Of a DNA stretch of 8,104 bases, positions 6,549 to 8,104 are shown piece by piece. The notes below the pieces were generated by a model. That model searched no databases. It saw only the letters and a list, made by a program, of their open reading frames with translations, and was not told the DNA's origin. Origin of the DNA: Chloroflexota bacterium. Lineage in GTDB: Bacteria; Chloroflexota; UBA5177; JANWHV01. Location of the stretch: positions 1 through 8,104 of the forward strand of contig JANWHV010000216.1 of the NCBI GenBank assembly GCA_025450255.1. The letters are read 5' to 3'. Position 1 is the stretch's first letter, and each line of letters begins with the position of its first letter. A program made the translations under genes and the position numbers.

Positions 6549-7268
6549 ATGCAAGGTAAGCAAGATCAGATCCGCTTTCGCTTCGAGCCAGACAATAAAG
6601 TCGTGCGCGAGGACGGTGGATCGCTCCTTTATAGCGCCGCGCGGCAACAACCGGCACCGCGCCTGGGTGCGCCAAAGGGAGCGCAACTGAAAAAGCATGC
6701 CCGGGCAGCCGGGGGCACGGCACGCGGCGATCGGCGCATTCTCTCGGCCGCGATCCGCGACGTTCAAATTGAAATGCGCCGTGAACGTGCAGCGACACCT
6801 GCCCAGGCGGATACCGAACACCAAGAGGCGTCGCGCCTTGTAAAAGCGCTGGCGGACGGCGGTCAGTTCTCTCCCACACGGCGGCAGCGGAATCATGCAA
6901 TCGTGCTGCTGCGCGGTTTTCAGGCGCGACGAAAGCTACTCGATAAGGCATTAACGTCGAAGCAAGTTGCCACACTGCTTGGCGCGTCGAGGCAGATGAC
7001 GCTCGATCGCCTGAAGGCGAACGGGCTCGTTGCCGCGCGCGACGCGGGCGATTGGCGATTCCCTCCCTGGCAGTTCGATCCAATGGGTCCCGACGGCGTG
7101 GTGACCGGGCTGCCGGCTATACTGGCTGCGTTGCCGTCGTCTGGCCTGCAGCGTATAGCGTGGCTCAGCACCCCACACCCAGGGCTTGGCATGGCTCCGA
7201 TCGATGCCCTTCGCAAAGATATGTTCGAACATGTCCTGAGCGAAGCTCAGGCGGTGGGCGCCGGCTGA
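6549..7268 (+). CDS. Antitoxin of a RES/Xre-type toxin-antitoxin system (HTH plus DUF2384 domain)
   Basis: A 239-residue protein. Residues about 134-176 form a helix-turn-helix region (LTSKQVATLLGASRQMTLDR, then a wing ending in WRFPPWQFD), as in DNA-binding antitoxins of this class. Residues about 183-236 match the Xre/MbcA/ParS toxin-binding domain (DUF2384): GLPAILAALP, then AWLSTPHPGLGMAPIDALR, the equivalent of the usual LxTPNPALGGxTPLDxLR block. It should neutralise the RES toxin encoded 13 nt downstream and repress the operon. The first 130 residues are an extra Arg/Ala-rich, probably helical segment of unknown role, longer than usual. The ATG at 6549 follows GGGGA by four bases and lies just after the predicted transcription start. 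The gene order, antitoxin then toxin, is standard for the family. Confidence 0.85.
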   Translation: MQGKQDQIRFRFEPDNKVVREDGGSLLYSAARQQPAPRLGAPKGAQLKKHARAAGGTARGDRRILSAAIRDVQIEMRRERAATPAQADTEHQEASRLVKALADGGQFSPTRRQRNHAIVLLRGFQARRKLLDKALTSKQVATLLGASRQMTLDRLKANGLVAARDAGDWRFPPWQFDPMGPDGVVTGLPAILAALPSSGLQRIAWLSTPHPGLGMAPIDALRKDMFEHVLSEAQAVGAG

Positions 7269-7281
7269 GTTGTCGCCATAG

Positions 7282-7932
7282 ATGGTCCAGATTCCCTATC
7301 CGCCACCAACGGGACCATCGCCCGCGCCAGTCACTGTTTCGCTTCCGGCCACGCAACACCTTTGGCGAATCTGGGATCCTTCGCGCTACGGCGCCACGGC
7401 TACGGGCTTCCGCGAAACCGGCCCGTTCGCGCGCTTCGACCATCAGCGGCCCGATAGGCCAGGTAGCCCACTCGATCGTGACGTTGGCCGAGGGATCCTG
7501 TACGCCGGACTGACGCTGTCAGCGGCGATGATCGAGATGTTCGGTTCCAATAACCCTTTCCGGCTCGTCGACCTTGGCCAGCGATATCAGGTGGGCCTGG
7601 TGTCACTCGCTCGCGCTCTGTCGATGCTCGACCTGCGCCTCGATGGGGCCGTGCGTGCCGGTTCAGTCCACGCGCTCTGCGGAACGGAGGACTGCGCCTT
7701 ATCGCAGGCGTGGGGACGGTATTTCTACGAACATCCGTCGACATATAGTGCCATCGACGGCCTCATCTTCCCCAGCGCGCACAACGGCGAGAATTGTATC
7801 GCGCTCTTCGAGCGGGCAGCAGACGCGCTGGTCTGCTCGCCGCTGGATATTCTGCCCCTGGCGGACAGCACGTTGCGGCCCGCGCTGGAGGACATCGTGG
7901 TGCGCTTCAGGCTTGTGCTGGTGGGCGGTTAG
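7282..7932 (+). CDS. RES domain toxin (NAD-degrading type II toxin, MbcT/ParT-like)
   Basis: A 216-residue RES-domain protein. The family is named for conserved Arg, Glu and Ser. Here LWRIWDPSRYG (27-37, R29) and GPFARFDH (47-54, R51) offer the arginines, GILYAGLTLSAAMIEMFG (71-88) carries E85, and DGLIFPSAHNGENCIALFE (159-177) carries S165, in the expected order and spacing. Characterised relatives such as mycobacterial MbcT destroy cellular NAD+, so this protein is predicted to be growth-inhibitory when free of its antitoxin. It begins 13 nt after the antitoxin stop and has no clear Shine-Dalgarno, which suggests translational coupling and lower toxin output. C133 and C138 are a close cysteine pair of no known meaning. 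The gene ends 38 nt from the stop of a convergent gene, with no clear terminator between. Confidence 0.88.
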   Translation: MVQIPYPPPTGPSPAPVTVSLPATQHLWRIWDPSRYGATATGFRETGPFARFDHQRPDRPGSPLDRDVGRGILYAGLTLSAAMIEMFGSNNPFRLVDLGQRYQVGLVSLARALSMLDLRLDGAVRAGSVHALCGTEDCALSQAWGRYFYEHPSTYSAIDGLIFPSAHNGENCIALFERAADALVCSPLDILPLADSTLRPALEDIVVRFRLVLVGG

Positions 7933-7970
7933 CGCATGGCAGCGCCGAGCGAATAGAGCCCGCGGCACGC

Positions 7971-8104
7971 CTATTGCCCCCGCCGGCCCAATACGCCGCG
8001 TTCGATGCCGGCCACCACCAGGAACACGATGATGCCCGTTAGCGTGGCGACCAGGACGATCGCCATCACCTGGGCAGTATCGATCGACTGTTTGGCGGTG
8101 ATCA
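7971..8104 (-). CDS. Probable ABC transporter permease, C-terminal end (truncated by window edge)
   Basis: On the minus strand the frame enters from the right edge and stops at TAG 7973-7971, giving 43 residues: ITAKQSIDTAQ, a hydrophobic segment of about 22 residues (VMAIVLVATLTG onward), then a short positive tail IERGVLGRRGQ. This layout, with a soluble loop carrying a D-T-x-x-V pattern, a last transmembrane helix and an Arg-rich cytoplasmic end, matches the C-terminus of NitT/TauT-type permeases (SsuC/ThiX family, BPD_transp_1 fold) that carry sulfonates, nitrate or thiamine precursors. The substrate cannot be inferred from this fragment, and another inner-membrane protein cannot be excluded. 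It converges on the RES toxin gene with a 38-nt gap. Confidence 0.65.
   Translation of the reverse strand, partial: ITAKQSIDTAQVMAIVLVATLTGIIVFLVVAGIERGVLGRRGQ

Noticed and set aside
7933..7970. Terminator between the RES toxin and the permease
   Set aside because: The 38-nt gap shows no stable hairpin and no T-run on either strand.

Overview
The window is GC-rich (roughly 60-65% by eye), densely coding bacterial chromosome. Gene families, composition and layout suggest a high-GC, non-model bacterium. Chloroflexota is my best guess, based on family resemblance only: a fused aldolase/short-chain dehydrogenase, a ClpE-like ATPase outside the usual Firmicutes setting, and a diverged IS200-like protein. 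No rRNA, tRNA, CRISPR array or intact insertion sequence was found.

Layout, left to right. (1) 1-284, minus: N-terminus of a bifunctional rhamnulose-1-phosphate aldolase/short-chain dehydrogenase, cut by the window edge. (2) 285-699: a 415-nt gap carrying a GGGGG/CCCCC hairpin. (3) 700-1650, plus: a GNAT N-acetyltransferase of the YhbS type with a long C-terminal extension. (4) 1798-3180, plus: an M20 metallopeptidase (carnosinase-like dipeptidase) with all its metal ligands. (5) 3181-3433: a gap ending in a perfect 40-nt palindrome, read as the terminator of the next gene. (6) 3434-5671, minus: a ClpE-type AAA+ unfoldase with an N-terminal four-cysteine zinc finger, two ATPase modules and a UVR-like segment between them. 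(7) 5807-6244, minus: an IS200/IS605 TnpA-like protein that has lost its catalytic residues. (8) 6245-6548: a divergent promoter region. (9) 6549-7268 and 7282-7932, plus: a two-gene Xre/DUF2384 antitoxin and RES-domain toxin module. (10) 7971-8104, minus: C-terminus of a probable ABC transporter permease.

The genes do not form one pathway. Visible functional units are the toxin-antitoxin pair with its own promoter and possible operator, and the ClpE-like gene with its own terminator. The acetyltransferase and peptidase are co-directional but 147 nt apart.

The two most notable observations are substitutions at catalytic positions in otherwise intact reading frames. The second ATPase module of the ClpE-like protein has Ala where the Walker B Glu belongs, with its other motifs intact. 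The IS200-like protein has lost the HUH histidines and the nucleophilic tyrosine while keeping an open, recognisable fold, which looks like domestication. No wholly new multi-gene system is evident.
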